Shown here one piece after another: positions 26,150-34,645 of a DNA stretch of 64,000 bases. Position 1 is the first letter of the stretch. Every line of letters starts with the position of its first letter. Below the pieces are notes generated by a model that was not told where the DNA came from, searched no databases, and saw nothing but the letters and a program-made list of their open reading frames with translations. Made by a program: the position numbers and the translations under genes. The stretch is from NCBI RefSeq assembly GCF_000378625.1, contig NZ_KB905160.1, forward strand, positions 724,952 through 788,951, in the 5' to 3' direction. Origin of the DNA: Colwellia piezophila ATCC BAA-637 (GTDB lineage Bacteria; Pseudomonadota; Gammaproteobacteria; Enterobacterales; Alteromonadaceae).

Positions 26150-27154
26150 ATGGAAATAAGATTACTTATGCCGTTAATACTTGCACCGCTATTACTTAGC
26201 TTCATAGCAACGCTTATTTGGCGACTCTTAAGGCAGGTAGATTCGCCTTGGTGGCTTGAAAATATTTTATCAACGCCGTTCAGTATTATCATTATTTGTC
26301 TGGCATTAATGATAGTGTTTAGTTACTTTTTTGTTTACCAACAGAGTTTAAATTATTGCTTGATTTATTACTTAAATGGCGTGGTAATAAGCATTGTTCT
26401 GGCAACGTGTTTAAATAACATCAGTGTTACCAATAAAAAAGTATGCATTGACCCCGTGACTTTCTTTCAGTTCAACATAAAGTACACCGAAAAAACACAT
26501 GACATCACTGCATTAGTAGAACATCTTATTGAAGAACGATATCATCTGGTTGCGTTACAAGGTGTAAGTCAGAAATCCAAGAACTTGATTATTAATAAGT
26601 TAAACCCGTATTACCCTAACTTTATTAGGGGTGAAAATAAACATCAGCAAGTTTATAGTGATCAACTGCTCTTTAGCCGTTATGCCTTTACTAATATTCA
26701 GTATTATAAAAATGGTCACAGTTCATTTTTACTATCAAGCCAATGGCACTTGCCTTTTAGTGTCATCAATCTATATAGTTTACACCCACCTTCGCCGCGA
26801 AATGAACGCTTGTGGCAAGCGCGAAATAAAAGCCTGTACCAGTTAGAATCGGCCCTAAAAAACTCAGCAGGGGCTAGTTCTTTTGAAAATAGCTCATTAG
26901 TGCGTCAGTCACTAATAATAGGGGATTTAAACCTCTCAAAACACTCAAATAGAATACATAACTTAAAACAGGGCATGAATACAGAATTTGTTAATTCGTG
27001 GCCGCATAAACCGTATATTGCCAGCGCCTTTGGTTTAGCTATTGATCATTTTTTGGTGTCAAAGCCAACAATTATTTGTTCTCGACAACGTCTTAATGAG
27101 TTTAGCTGGTCAGATCATTATGCAATTAAAACTGAGGTTGAGTTTAAAAAGTAA
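26150..27154 (+). CDS. Membrane-anchored endonuclease/exonuclease/phosphatase-fold protein
   Basis: A 334-residue protein. Residues 1-90 form three hydrophobic helices; the rest is an EEP domain like the YafD group. IIGDLNLS (the GDxN motif) and the C-terminal SWSDHYAI (SDH motif) are present. The Mg-binding Glu usually found in LQEV is replaced: the sequence reads HLVALQGVSQKS, with Gly instead of Glu. Activity is therefore uncertain. It is the only plus-strand gene inside the polysaccharide locus, divergent from the GT4 gene. A role in lipid or sugar-phosphate hydrolysis would be a guess. Confidence 0.7.
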   Translation: MEIRLLMPLILAPLLLSFIATLIWRLLRQVDSPWWLENILSTPFSIIIICLALMIVFSYFFVYQQSLNYCLIYYLNGVVISIVLATCLNNISVTNKKVCIDPVTFFQFNIKYTEKTHDITALVEHLIEERYHLVALQGVSQKSKNLIINKLNPYYPNFIRGENKHQQVYSDQLLFSRYAFTNIQYYKNGHSSFLLSSQWHLPFSVINLYSLHPPSPRNERLWQARNKSLYQLESALKNSAGASSFENSSLVRQSLIIGDLNLSKHSNRIHNLKQGMNTEFVNSWPHKPYIASAFGLAIDHFLVSKPTIICSRQRLNEFSWSDHYAIKTEVEFKK

Positions 27155-27252
27155 AGACACTATCGCCAATGTTTTTCGCTCAAAGAGAGAAATAAAGGCT
27201 TGAGGTAAAGTATAACAATGGTTGTGATTAGTCTTGAAAAGACAACCAGAAC

Positions 27253-27286
27253 CCACTGCTGTTTTTCGTTTTAAAAAAAACAGTGG
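27253..27286. terminator. Possible bidirectional terminator hairpin
   Basis: CCACTG (27253-27258) pairs with CAGTGG (27281-27286), with inner T and A runs that can also pair. It lies between the convergent ends of the EEP-family and FAD monooxygenase genes. The stem is interrupted, so support is modest. Confidence 0.35.
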
Positions 27287-27422
27287 TTTAAGGGGGGGAG
27301 TTGCCAGTTGCATTAGTCTGCCCGATATTGATTCGACTGAATAGTTCAAACCTACAAAATCTATGCGGTAATCACATCACTAAAGATTAACTCTCGACAT
27401 TTCGAAAAACTTAGCCAGAGTT

Positions 27423-27450
27423 TAAGTAATTAAGTAATTAAGTAATTAAG
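27423..27450. repeat. Short tandem repeat (TAAGTAAT)
   Basis: Three exact copies of TAAGTAAT plus TAAG. It sits in the 337-bp gap before the monooxygenase stop codon, at a point where base composition changes. Nothing else was recognised in 27155-27491 apart from the hairpin. Confidence 0.8.
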
Positions 27451-27491
27451 TCAGGCGTCATCACCGCCGCCGTAGGTTTTCCCTAGTCGAA

Positions 27492-28952
27492 TCATGAATT
27501 ATTACGTTGTAGGCATCGTCCTCTGGGCTCGTCACCTTCATGCAGAACCGTGTCAGAATGTAGGAACTGTGCAGCCTCAGCGGAGCCTTTCACCTTGGAA
27601 GCACTGCGTGTTATCATTTCGGCTTCAAATTCAGTTAACACACTTTCCCTTATACCCGCGTCCCGCCATTGTGAACGAGGTCTACATTCTATTGCGATTT
27701 TCCGTGCTAGCGCAAGCGCATCTAACAGCGCTTGATTAGCGCCTTGCCCTTTGAATGGACTCATGGGGTGAGCTGCATCGCCAATCAGCGTTACTTGAGA
27801 GCATTTCGCTAACAATTCAGCTTCGAGTAGTGCTCGATCATATACGGGATAACCAGAAACTTGATCTGCTAGTGTTGCCGATAGAATTTGAGGAATGGGA
27901 TCGTGCCAATCACACCGACGACATGCTTCCTCTTTAAGTGCTTGAGGTCCTTGAGCACTCAAAGCCTTTGCCTCTTCCTCTAGCATAGGGAAGCTAAGCT
28001 GCCACATTACCGAGTCTGCGTCATAAGGCATCATGTAAATTCTCTCATGGCCATTGGCAGTTTGAAATACCGTGGCTGAATCTAGCAAAGAACTCTCAAG
28101 TCCATCGAGATCTGCCAAAGGACAAATACCCAAGATCACAATACAACCTAGGTAACATAAAGGGCTAGTGTCCTCACCAATTAATAACTTTCGCACGGAA
28201 CTACGAATACCATCAGCTCCCACCACTAGATCTGCTGTGGCAGATTTAATTTCACCATCAACTTGAAAGCTCAAATTAAGAGCATGCCCCTTACATGCTT
28301 CACCACTTTCTTTAAAACCGACAAACTGGTGGCCCCACTTCAGAGAATCATGTCCGCCGAGCAGCTCAAGCAGAGCAAAACGTAACGACTGTCGTGCGAT
28401 ATGAATATTTGTACGCTTGGGGGATTTTATCGCATCTGACTGCAACCATTTTCTTATGCCCCATTCACCGATCACCTTTCCTTCTGTCGTATGAACAAGA
28501 TGTCTTGTTGAAATCACGCCTTCTGCTAACGAGAAAATGCCCAAGCCTTCAATTGCTTTACTTGCTTGTTGCAAGGTGAGTCCATAACCTTGTGAACGAG
28601 CACCGAAGCCGCTATCGCGCTCATAAAGTGTAAAAGGAATGCCGCGGTGCATGCAAGCCACAGCCAAAGCCACTCCACCTATACCACCACCAATAATAGC
28701 TACGTGCGGATAATGCTCAGTATCAGCAATAGGGGGGCTGTCAGATCCTACTAAGCCAGAACCACGACAGTTCAAGCAATCATCGAGGTGCGCCTTAGGA
28801 CGAACTGGAGGCGTGCCTTCGCGATTGGTTTTTTCAAAATGATCCAACGCTCTTTGAAAGCTGAGTCGAACTTTCTTGCGCAGTCTTTTACTTTTTTTTC
28901 CGCGGCCTTGACACTCTTGACATGTAGTCCAGTTATTCTGTTCATTTTTCAA
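27492..28952 (-). CDS. FAD-dependent monooxygenase with N-terminal CxxCxGxG zinc motif
   Basis: A 486-residue flavoprotein of the PHBH/FAD_binding_3 family. Dinucleotide motif: VAIIGGGIGGVALAVACMHRG; the DG motif region is VVGADGIRSSVRKLL and the GD motif is TLIGDAAHPMSPFKGQGANQ. Before this is an unusual extension of about 75 residues with two DnaJ-like motifs, CQECQGRGKKSK and CLNCRGSGLV, which could bind one zinc. The start is TTG at 28952, supported by AGAGGA 8 nt upstream. It looks richer in G+C than its neighbours and interrupts the polysaccharide locus between the CpsD-like and GT4/Wzx units, which suggests acquisition. The substrate is unknown; aromatic hydroxylation is only the family default. 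Confidence 0.82.
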   Translation of the reverse strand: MKNEQNNWTTCQECQGRGKKSKRLRKKVRLSFQRALDHFEKTNREGTPPVRPKAHLDDCLNCRGSGLVGSDSPPIADTEHYPHVAIIGGGIGGVALAVACMHRGIPFTLYERDSGFGARSQGYGLTLQQASKAIEGLGIFSLAEGVISTRHLVHTTEGKVIGEWGIRKWLQSDAIKSPKRTNIHIARQSLRFALLELLGGHDSLKWGHQFVGFKESGEACKGHALNLSFQVDGEIKSATADLVVGADGIRSSVRKLLIGEDTSPLCYLGCIVILGICPLADLDGLESSLLDSATVFQTANGHERIYMMPYDADSVMWQLSFPMLEEEAKALSAQGPQALKEEACRRCDWHDPIPQILSATLADQVSGYPVYDRALLEAELLAKCSQVTLIGDAAHPMSPFKGQGANQALLDALALARKIAIECRPRSQWRDAGIRESVLTEFEAEMITRSASKVKGSAEAAQFLHSDTVLHEGDEPRGRCLQRNNS

Positions 28953-29181
28953 CGTTTACATCCTCTGTTTTGCCTGGTTTTTTCTTCCGCTATAAAAGAC
29001 ATTTTAGCTGATACCACCGATGCTAGCCTAATGTTAAAAAGGTGAATATGCGCTTTAATGCCATTTAATTGTGTTCTTAAATTTAGGCTAAAGGTGGATT
29101 TGAGCTGCATTTGAGAAGTTTTGCAAGAGTTCTAGCATAACTTGCAGCAAGGAATATCTTAAAAAGAGCTTGGATAAATAC

Positions 29182-29877
29182 CTAAACAGATATATTGAGT
29201 AGCACTAAACCGGCAAGTTTTTTCCTAAGACTAACCATTACGTTAGGGAATAAGTGGTTAAGGCGATAGGTTTCTCTTTGTAATTCAGTTAGTAGCGATG
29301 GGTTATTTTTATCATTTAATATTGAACCGATTAAGTTAACTTTTTTAAGTTTAAGTTTTTCAATACTTTCTTGTATCAGATTTGCTGGCGTTATTCCTGC
29401 CTCAATGACAAGTAGCGCACCTTCACACACCTCACAAACGATCTCAGCAGGTATGTTACTTTGGTTTAATGACGTTAAGGCTGAGGTATCAAAGATAATA
29501 CAATCAAAATCAACTAACCACTGCTTTATCGCTGCTAGTAATAAATGACTTTCTCGGTATTGCAACAGATCACGAATACTCTTTGGTGCAGGAAGTAAGC
29601 TATAACCTTTACTTTCAACGGTGATTATGGTGTTTTCAGTTACAATATCCCCCATAGAACTTCTAAGCTCTTCAGACAATACAGGATTAAAAGTATTCGT
29701 TTCCACCAATAAAACGTTTTTACCAACAACCTGTGCCCGCTTAACAATCGCTTGGGCTAGAGTGGTTTTTCCTTCACCTGCTTTAGCTGAAGTAATTGCT
29801 AAGGTTTTATAACCCGAACCAATCGTTTGATTATAAATGGCTTCAACTTCGGCATAATGAATCGGTAATTCTTGCAT
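29182..29877 (-). CDS. CpsD/SypD-like ATPase of the BY-kinase fold, no Tyr tail
   Basis: A 231-residue P-loop protein related to bacterial tyrosine kinases of polysaccharide export. Walker A is ITSAKAGEGKTTLA, and Walker B is FDCIIFDTSALTS. The Walker A' segment reads VLLVETNTFNP where active BY-kinases usually have an Asp (IDADLRRP), and the C-terminus lacks a Tyr cluster. It may be an ATPase partner rather than a kinase. Its start lies 1 nt after the SLBB export gene, so the two are coupled, like sypC-sypD. Confidence 0.75.
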   Translation of the reverse strand: MQELPIHYAEVEAIYNQTIGSGYKTLAITSAKAGEGKTTLAQAIVKRAQVVGKNVLLVETNTFNPVLSEELRSSMGDIVTENTIITVESKGYSLLPAPKSIRDLLQYRESHLLLAAIKQWLVDFDCIIFDTSALTSLNQSNIPAEIVCEVCEGALLVIEAGITPANLIQESIEKLKLKKVNLIGSILNDKNNPSLLTELQRETYRLNHLFPNVMVSLRKKLAGLVLLNISV

Positions 29878-29878
29878 G

Positions 29879-31984
29879 TTATAACCCTCCTACAATGGCA
29901 ACAAGCGATACAATGCTTAGCATGTCTTTGACATTTTCCATAAAAACATTCCAATTACTTTGGGATACGTCAGGTACAAAAATTGTGTCACCAACACGTA
30001 CCATGGGAAGTTTGGTAAAATCGGGATGTTCAATGAACTCTTCTAAATCAAAAACTTGACTGACATTCTCCTCTGACTGACTTCGAGATATGTTTACCAC
30101 CATAATTTTTTCCAAATAAGCTGTTTGGGTGGGGCCGCCTGATTCAGCTAAAATATCTAAAATTGTCATGTCTGAGCTAAACTTGTAACGTCCGGGTTTT
30201 TCTACCGCACCGATAATTCGAACCGTTTGTTCTTTTTTATTATCGAGCCATGGTCTGTTTCTTTCCGGCACGTAAATAGTGTCGCCAGATTTCACCCGTG
30301 GTAATAAGGTCTCATCGCCTGTTTCAAAGTACAAACCCAAATCGAGGCTAGTTACTTTACTTTGAAAATTATTACGATGGGTAATTTTTATATTGTGGAT
30401 ATCAGCGTGTTGATTCGGCCCATCAGCAGCAGCAAGTATATCTAAAAAGTGTAATTTATTATTAAAAGCATATCGCCCCGGCTGGCCTACCTGGCCGAAA
30501 ACATAAATTGACGACTCTTGAGATTGACGTAACCAGCGCGCTTTATTATCGATAACATCACGTGGTCGTTCACTAATAATGATAGTATCACCTGCTGATA
30601 CTTCAGGTAATAAAGCGAAATCGCCACCTTCGGTGATGAAGCTATCTAAATCGAAAGGCTCCATGCGTTTACTCTGACCTTTCTTAAGTACTATTACTTG
30701 AGACATGTCAGCATCTTGAGTCGGGCCACCGGCATGCGCTAAAATATCAAGGAAACTCATTTCATCGGCCCATTCATATCGACCCGGTTTCTTCACCGCC
30801 CCTATTATTCTAATGGCACTGTCAGGTGTTATTTTAAGCCAAGACTTTTCATTCATATCGGTTTTTTCAGGGACAAAAATAGCATCGCCTGGTGATACTG
30901 TCGGGATAGTTACTTGTGTTAATCCCTCGGTATAAGCTTGTAAATCGAAACTATCAACTTGCCCTGTTGTACGAATAATTCTGATTTTTCTCGACTCGGC
31001 AAACCGTGTCGGGCCACCCGCATTGGCTAAAATATCAAAAAACTTACTGCCTGCAGGCGCTTCGTATGCTCCAGGTTTGAAGACTTCGCCCATAACATAA
31101 ATAGTACGTAGGCCACTTTTTACTTCTTCCTCTTGGATAGGAACAAATAAGGTAGAGCCGGCGGTAATTTTTGGCATATGAGAAGCGTCACCGGTATCTA
31201 AATAGGTTTTTAGATCAAAAAGCTGTGGTGTACCGTTATTAATTATCCGAATATGTTCAACGCCAGCATAACGTGTTACTCCGCCAGCTCTCATCAACAT
31301 ATCGACCAAGGTATTGCCTTGTTTAAAAGAAAACACCCCAGGTTTAAGTACTTCACCAAAGACTTTAACCGCTGTTGCGGCCTCAGAGCCATCACCACTT
31401 GCTGATAAGGTTGCCGCATCAAAGTCCATTTGCACATTGCCAATCAAAGGCGAAGCCGGTACAAAAATTATATCTAGCGGCTCAATTTTAGGTAAAATTG
31501 AAAAATCCCCGGTGTTTAAATATTCTTTATAGTCAAAAGTGGTTATTTTACCTTGGCGATTTAACTGAATCCTATCGAGTTGCGCACCTGAACTGGCACC
31601 ACCGGCTTTTTGTAGCGCCATTTGTATGTTGCCGTCTTGGGGTAAATCTATCATGCCAGGGGTATTGACAAAGCCTAATACCTGAATAGGTACTCGTCTT
31701 TCAATTAAGTAAACTTTAAAGTTCTCTATGGCGCGATATTCTTGGCCTAAGAGATTGGCTAGATCTTTGTTTGCTTGCGCTAGCGTTTTACCGACAATTG
31801 AAACTTTACCTACTTCAGGTAAATTTAGCGTACCATCGCGTTTTACTTGAAAGTTATTTTCAAAGTCAATTTCACCGGGTATTTCAATGTGTAGTACATC
31901 ACCAGGTCGGATGATAATTTCAGCTGATTGAACATTATTCATAACAAATATACAGCTCAACATTGCTATTAATAATTTAAACAT
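29879..31984 (-). CDS. Polysaccharide export protein with repeated SLBB domains (SypC-like)
   Basis: An exported Wza-related protein of 701 residues. A signal peptide (cleavage near VQSA-EI) is followed by the Poly_export domain (IRPGDVLHIEIPGEIDFENN, VKRDGTLNLPEVGKVSIVG). Then come about six SLBB repeats, each of the form IRIIGAVKKPGRYEW...LDILAHAGGPTQ...GDTIFVPE, far more than the two in classical Wza. A hydrophobic C-terminus (MLSIVSLVAIVGGL) may be a membrane span. ATG at 31984 has GGGA upstream and is preferred to the TTG two codons earlier. It lies between the OmpA-like gene and the CpsD-like gene, as sypC does. Confidence 0.85.
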   Translation of the reverse strand: MFKLLIAMLSCIFVMNNVQSAEIIIRPGDVLHIEIPGEIDFENNFQVKRDGTLNLPEVGKVSIVGKTLAQANKDLANLLGQEYRAIENFKVYLIERRVPIQVLGFVNTPGMIDLPQDGNIQMALQKAGGASSGAQLDRIQLNRQGKITTFDYKEYLNTGDFSILPKIEPLDIIFVPASPLIGNVQMDFDAATLSASGDGSEAATAVKVFGEVLKPGVFSFKQGNTLVDMLMRAGGVTRYAGVEHIRIINNGTPQLFDLKTYLDTGDASHMPKITAGSTLFVPIQEEEVKSGLRTIYVMGEVFKPGAYEAPAGSKFFDILANAGGPTRFAESRKIRIIRTTGQVDSFDLQAYTEGLTQVTIPTVSPGDAIFVPEKTDMNEKSWLKITPDSAIRIIGAVKKPGRYEWADEMSFLDILAHAGGPTQDADMSQVIVLKKGQSKRMEPFDLDSFITEGGDFALLPEVSAGDTIIISERPRDVIDNKARWLRQSQESSIYVFGQVGQPGRYAFNNKLHFLDILAAADGPNQHADIHNIKITHRNNFQSKVTSLDLGLYFETGDETLLPRVKSGDTIYVPERNRPWLDNKKEQTVRIIGAVEKPGRYKFSSDMTILDILAESGGPTQTAYLEKIMVVNISRSQSEENVSQVFDLEEFIEHPDFTKLPMVRVGDTIFVPDVSQSNWNVFMENVKDMLSIVSLVAIVGGL

Positions 31985-32001
31985 GGTCAATTCCCTATAT
32001 G

Positions 32002-32215
32002 TAATACCAAGTTGATTAAGTTCTTTCCCACTCAGCGAGAATTAAAAGGCTTAGAGGCAAGGCATTGATTGAAGAGAATGGTTATTCCCTTGTCAAAATC
32101 AATAACGCAGCATGTAAGCCTTTGCCTTTTATTAGGTAATCGCCCTCTGGGAGCTTGCTCAATGCCCACTAACATCGTTAAATTTATTTGATTTAGAATG
32201 ACTAAACCGAAACAA
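32002..32215 (-). repeat. MITE-like repeat, copy A
   Basis: On the minus strand it shares the cores GGGAATAACCATTCTCTTCA and ATCAATGCCTTGCCTCTAAG with the copies at 47.9, 55.3 and 60.1 kb, and ends in the same TTGGTATTA terminus. The other end (about 32215) is poorly defined. It fills the gap between the OmpA-like and SLBB genes. Confidence 0.75.
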
Positions 32216-32239
32216 ATCCTCCTTGTTATTGAACATTGA

Positions 32240-33124
32240 TCAGAGCTCTGATTTGGGAAGAAATTTAATCAAATTGGTATAAATTTTATCGCTGGTATCT
32301 AAAAGTAAAGTGATCGAGGTATAGCGATTAAATACCCTTGAAACATCACTTTTCTCGACTTCCCTGATATTTTCTTCGCCAGCGTTTTTTATGACAATTC
32401 GTGAGAAGTTAACGCCTTGGTCAGTGAAATACTTTGCCACGCTTTGCGCCCGCCTTTTACTTAGTTGACGGTTATATGCTGAGCTGCCTTTGCTATCGGT
32501 ATGGCCGGTGATGAGCAAGGTTGACTTTGGGTAACGTTTAACTAATTCAATCAGCTTATTTAGTGAAGGGAAATAGATGGCTTTTATTTGCTCTTGATTA
32601 AAATCATGCAATGTTTCAGTAATTAACATGTGCTTTTTACCAATACTCCCTGTCGATTCAGCTTTAGCTATTACCGTTGATATTGCTGGGATTTCACATT
32701 GATTATAATCGCCCTCATCGTACCAACGTTTCAGTACTACTTTTTTATTGGTATAACTACAACCTAATTGGCCATTGATATATTTATTTATACAACGAAT
32801 TTTACGAACTTGCCGGTCCAGATCGAGCAAGGTTATAAAAGCATCTTTGTCCATACCGGCATTATATTCTGCAGTTGCTCGCGATAAATAGGTGTGTGCA
32901 ATAGTTAACTGGCCTGTGATACAGCGTTTTGATTCTTGTTGCTCCAGTAACATGAGCTGAGACTCTGCGCTAGCGATATAAATTTGCATGTGCGTTTTAT
33001 CTAAACTTGTCGGTGTTTCAACACCAGCAAGTAAATGGCTGCTGTAATCAGCAGTTTTGGTTGACTTACAGCCGGATAAAACTATAACAGCGCAAAGCGA
33101 CAACATCAGGTGCTGGATAACCAT
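32240..33124 (-). CDS. OmpA-family lipoprotein (SypB-like)
   Basis: A 294-residue lipoprotein from the ATG at 33124, which overlaps the STAS gene stop as TAATG. The signal sequence MLSLCAVIVLSGCKST has a good lipobox (LSGC). The C-terminal OmpA peptidoglycan-binding domain (residues about 180-280) contains LLITGHTDSKGSSAYNRQLS and KRRAQSVAKYF. The middle part has conserved Cys residues (CINKYINGQLGCSY, YNQCEIP). Position between the STAS protein and the SLBB exporter matches sypB. It probably anchors or organises the export machinery at the cell wall. Confidence 0.85.
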   Translation of the reverse strand: MVIQHLMLSLCAVIVLSGCKSTKTADYSSHLLAGVETPTSLDKTHMQIYIASAESQLMLLEQQESKRCITGQLTIAHTYLSRATAEYNAGMDKDAFITLLDLDRQVRKIRCINKYINGQLGCSYTNKKVVLKRWYDEGDYNQCEIPAISTVIAKAESTGSIGKKHMLITETLHDFNQEQIKAIYFPSLNKLIELVKRYPKSTLLITGHTDSKGSSAYNRQLSKRRAQSVAKYFTDQGVNFSRIVIKNAGEENIREVEKSDVSRVFNRYTSITLLLDTSDKIYTNLIKFLPKSEL

Positions 33125-33474
33125 TAGCTGGCAACTTGCAAGTTGGGTGATGTTTCTAAGTAACAGTCGATATTTGGATAACAATTTATCGTTTTATCTA
33201 GAAACAGCATTTGAAATAGCTCTAACGGTTGTTGTGTTAGACCAGTGACGGATACACTGAACCCTTTAGCCACCATTCTTTTATATAAAAAAACGATAGC
33301 GCCAATGCCAGATGAATCGATAAACGGTACTCGTCCAAGGTCGAAGATGATATTTGTACTTAATTTACTGTACCTTTCGATATCATCTTTCATAACCTTT
33401 ACTGAATCGGCATCAAAGTTGCCATCTAGGGTAATAATAAAATCGTTATTTATTTCATAAGTTTCATTTAACAT
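33124..33474 (-). CDS. STAS-domain anti-sigma factor antagonist (SypA-like)
   Basis: A 116-residue single STAS domain. The switch motif LGRVPFIDSSGIGAIVFLYKRM carries the Ser that is phosphorylated in SpoIIAA-type proteins. In Vibrio fischeri the equivalent SypA must be unphosphorylated for biofilm formation and is controlled by SypE. No SypE-like kinase/phosphatase is visible in this window. The gene heads the unit STAS-OmpA-SLBB-CpsD; it has GGTGGG before the ATG and a sigma-54-type promoter 40 nt upstream. Confidence 0.85.
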   Translation of the reverse strand: MLNETYEINNDFIITLDGNFDADSVKVMKDDIERYSKLSTNIIFDLGRVPFIDSSGIGAIVFLYKRMVAKGFSVSVTGLTQQPLELFQMLFLDKTINCYPNIDCYLETSPNLQVAS

Positions 33475-33511
33475 AACAGACCCACCATTTAAGTTAAGAC
33501 ACTGTTAGTTA

Positions 33512-33528
33512 AGCAATGTTTGAGCCAG
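33512..33528 (-). promoter_or_regulatory. Sigma-54-type promoter before the STAS gene
   Basis: The minus strand reads CTGGCTCAAACATTGCT: strong -24 (CTGGC) and -12 (TTGC) boxes with 10 nt between GG and GC. The -12 GC is 40 nt before the ATG. Confidence 0.65.
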
Positions 33529-33602
33529 TAATTTTATTGTTTAATATCAGTTACTTAATTTTACTCTGTTGGAGGGTTTTTCATAGCGAAGCATAATGGA
33601 AT

Positions 33603-33611
33603 GCAAATTGC
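33603..33611. promoter_or_regulatory. Dyad GCAAATTGC, candidate activator site
   Basis: In the context ATGCAAATTGCGAATG, centred 94 bp upstream of the STAS-gene -12 element. Its core is identical to the site at 26009. Confidence 0.4.
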
Positions 33612-33718
33612 GAATGAGGAATTAGACGGGAAGTTGTTTGTTTAAAAACGTTAATAAATAAATGCACTTTACTTACTTATACCATTTGCAGAGCAGCTAT
33701 AAATTAGCCTGTTTGGTC

Positions 33719-34618
33719 TTAGTGAGGCTTTATTAGTTCAAGTAGCTGTTCTCGATAGAATGACTGTTGATGCCTGCCGCCAGTATCAGCAGGAAGCTCA
33801 GCGATAGTGTATGGTTTACATAAATCGAGAAAAGGTGAGGCGCGATGGCGAGGAATTAAGGAATGAATCGTTTTTGTTAAGCCCAGCTTTCTCATAAAGC
33901 CAAGTTGGTAATGTAGTTCATCGTGTTGGTTGTTGAACTCACTTTGCACATTGGTAATGAAATAAACTTTTAGCTTAGTATTGTGATTAATAACATCAAT
34001 CACCGCATCCATTAATAGGCCGGGTAGGGTACTGGTATAAAAACTTCCGGGACCTAGAAATAAAATATCGGAATTTGTTAAGTTCTGTAAAACTTCTTCA
34101 CTTGGTTTCACTCTGGGTGTTAAAGCTAATTTATTGATGCCTTGGTTTACGTGATCATCAACCTCAACTTCACCAACATAGCAGTGATCAGCACAATGGC
34201 TCACTAGATGAGTCACCATATCAGACATAGGTAAAACGTTTGCTTTAATACCTAAATATTCCCGCATCACCTGTACTGTTTCGGTAGGTCTGAGACAAAG
34301 AGAATCAACAGCGCAAAACATTAAATTTCCTAAGCTATGTCCAGATAGCTCACCTACGTTGTCGAAACGGTATTCAAATAACAGTGCCTTAGTTGAAGAC
34401 CCTTTAGTTGATGACGCTTTAGTTAATTTTGACAAACAATAACGAATGTCACCCCAGGAAATTGTATCGCAGCTTTTCCTTAAGCGCCCGGTAGAGCCGC
34501 CATTATCCGTGGTAGTGACGATGCCGGTTAAATTTACAAAGTCAAAATCATTGATAACGGCTAACAGGTGGCCTAATCCGTGGCCGCCACCAATACAAGT
34601 CACATTAATAGCTGTCAT
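33719..34618 (-). CDS. YvcK/CofD-like nucleotide-sugar-binding family protein
   Basis: A protein of about 299 residues in the YvcK/CofD superfamily: NVTCIGGGHGLGHLLAVI, VTTTDNGGSTGRLRKSC, DIRYCLSKL, and DILFLGPGSFYTSTLPGLL with ESQ-type downstream segments. YvcK of Bacillus subtilis binds UDP-sugars including UDP-GlcNAc and affects cell shape and carbon use; CofD proteins are phospholactate transferases. Inside a polysaccharide operon a role sensing or using UDP-GlcNAc is reasonable but inferred. ATG at 34618 has AGGA 8 nt upstream and is preferred to a start seven codons earlier. The preceding gene is the phosphosugar transferase. Confidence 0.8.
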   Translation of the reverse strand: MTAINVTCIGGGHGLGHLLAVINDFDFVNLTGIVTTTDNGGSTGRLRKSCDTISWGDIRYCLSKLTKASSTKGSSTKALLFEYRFDNVGELSGHSLGNLMFCAVDSLCLRPTETVQVMREYLGIKANVLPMSDMVTHLVSHCADHCYVGEVEVDDHVNQGINKLALTPRVKPSEEVLQNLTNSDILFLGPGSFYTSTLPGLLMDAVIDVINHNTKLKVYFITNVQSEFNNQHDELHYQLGFMRKLGLTKTIHSLIPRHRASPFLDLCKPYTIAELPADTGGRHQQSFYREQLLELIKPH

Positions 34619-34645
34619 AGGCTTATTCCTTAATAGCATCTGTGA

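Noticed and set aside
27253..27286. Strong terminator between the EEP gene and the monooxygenase
   Set aside because: The stem is interrupted by a bulge and the T run is part of the loop side, so it is kept only as a low-confidence hairpin.
27492..28952. Several 60-85 codon plus-strand frames over the monooxygenase
   Set aside because: They are antisense shadows of a gene with higher G+C content; the minus-strand frame has full family motifs.
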